7,589 bases of DNA from UBA5109 sp038148435 (lineage in GTDB: Bacteria > Pseudomonadota > Gammaproteobacteria > Pseudomonadales > Pseudohongiellaceae), in contig JAYQVM010000084.1 in NCBI GenBank assembly GCA_038148435.1, forward strand, positions 1-7,589, read 5' to 3'. The translations under genes and the position numbers were made by a program. The number at the start of each line of letters is the position of its first letter. The first letter of the stretch is position 1. This document shows positions 7,050 through 7,589 of this stretch, one piece after another. Below the pieces are notes generated by a model. It was given only the letters and a program-made list of their open reading frames with translations, did no database searches and was not told the DNA's origin.

Positions 7050-7589
7050 TTATCGATTTAAAGTATCTAAATTTTTATAAAAATCCAGACATTCAGGGTT
7101 TTCTATAGCTTCTAAATTTTGAATTGTCCTGCCATGAATGATGTCTCTGACAGCCACTTCAGATATCTTACCGGAGCGTGTTCTGGGAATAGCCGCTATT
7201 TCCACTATTTTTGCCGGAACATGTCTGGGTGTTGCTCCGGAGCGAACCTGCTGTTTAATCCTTGCGACAAGAGACTCATCCAGCACTGCGCCTACTCGTA
7301 ATTTTACAAATAGAATAATACGCTGGTCGCCCTGCCAATCCTGTCCAACGGCAATACTTTCTTCCACGTCAGGAATACTCTCCACCTGCCGATAGATTTC
7401 CGAAGTGCCTATACGGACCCCGCCAGGATTTAGCGTGGTATCCGACCGGCCATGAATGATATAACCACCGGAATGACATTTTTCGACATAGTCGCCATGT
7501 GTCCATAGCCCCGGAAACCTTACGAAATAAGACTGATGATATCGAAAAGCATCCTCATCGCCCCAGAAACCCAGGGGCATTGAGAGGTG
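7050..7589 (-). CDS. acetoacetate-CoA ligase (acetoacetyl-CoA synthetase), C-terminal part
   Basis: The frame runs in from the right edge and ends at TAA (7052-7050), leaving 179 C-terminal residues of an enzyme usually about 650 long. The ATG at 7580 is internal, since coding continues to 7589. The enzyme joins acetoacetate and CoA with ATP to AMP in the cytoplasm. ANL-superfamily features are clear (numbering from the window edge): WTHGD ending at 33, HGRSDTTLNPGG from 46 with the hinge Asp50, NPGGVRIGTSEIYR which is characteristic of this ligase rather than acetyl-CoA synthetase, and PRTRSGK with the catalytic Lys141 near the C-terminus. The C-terminal domain looks intact. It lies immediately upstream of the thiolase gene, which would consume its product. 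Whether a 3-hydroxybutyrate dehydrogenase or a regulator lies further upstream cannot be seen. Confidence 0.93.
   Translation of the reverse strand, partial: HLSMPLGFWGDEDAFRYHQSYFVRFPGLWTHGDYVEKCHSGGYIIHGRSDTTLNPGGVRIGTSEIYRQVESIPDVEESIAVGQDWQGDQRIILFVKLRVGAVLDESLVARIKQQVRSGATPRHVPAKIVEIAAIPRTRSGKISEVAVRDIIHGRTIQNLEAIENPECLDFYKNLDTLNR

Overview
The window looks like a chromosomal segment from a gammaproteobacterium of moderate G+C content (about 47-50% where I hand-counted core genes). The main clue is the linkage tesA-ybbA-ybbP, a gene neighbourhood typical of Gammaproteobacteria. A tRNA-Leu with an encoded CCA end is consistent with this. I cannot name the genus.

Layout, left to right: (1) the 3' part of a metallo-beta-lactamase-fold hydrolase (1-720, + strand, cut by the window edge), closed by a strong rho-independent terminator (729-760). 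(2) A compact + strand operon, tesA (807-1421), ybbA (1430-2095) and ybbP (2095-4641). It encodes an exported SGNH/GDSL esterase-thioesterase, an ABC ATPase and a ten-TM FtsX/MacB-type permease. (3) A tRNA-Leu(UAG) gene (4742-4824) with a perfect -10 box just upstream. (4) An AT-rich EamA/DMT-family permease (4871-5812, +) directly downstream of the tRNA, different in composition from its surroundings and possibly acquired. (5) A convergent - strand pair: acetoacetate-CoA ligase (C-terminal 179 residues only, 7589-7050) followed 19 bp later by an acetyl-CoA C-acetyltransferase (7030-5849).

How the genes work together: TesA (periplasmic) with YbbA/YbbP (inner-membrane ABC machine) probably form one envelope module acting on hydrophobic or acylated compounds. 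The tight co-directional arrangement supports this more strongly than the divergent layout in E. coli. The ligase and thiolase form a short acetoacetate-use pathway: acetoacetate to acetoacetyl-CoA to two acetyl-CoA. The partial MBL protein and the EamA permease have no substrate readable from sequence.

Almost all of the window is accounted for by recognisable families. No gene-free stretch exceeds about 100 bases. I see no CRISPR array, transposase, integrase, phage gene or sign of an undescribed multi-gene system. The points most worth a second look are the co-directional tesA-ybbAP operon, the possibly leaderless tesA mRNA, and the AT-rich gene abutting the tRNA.
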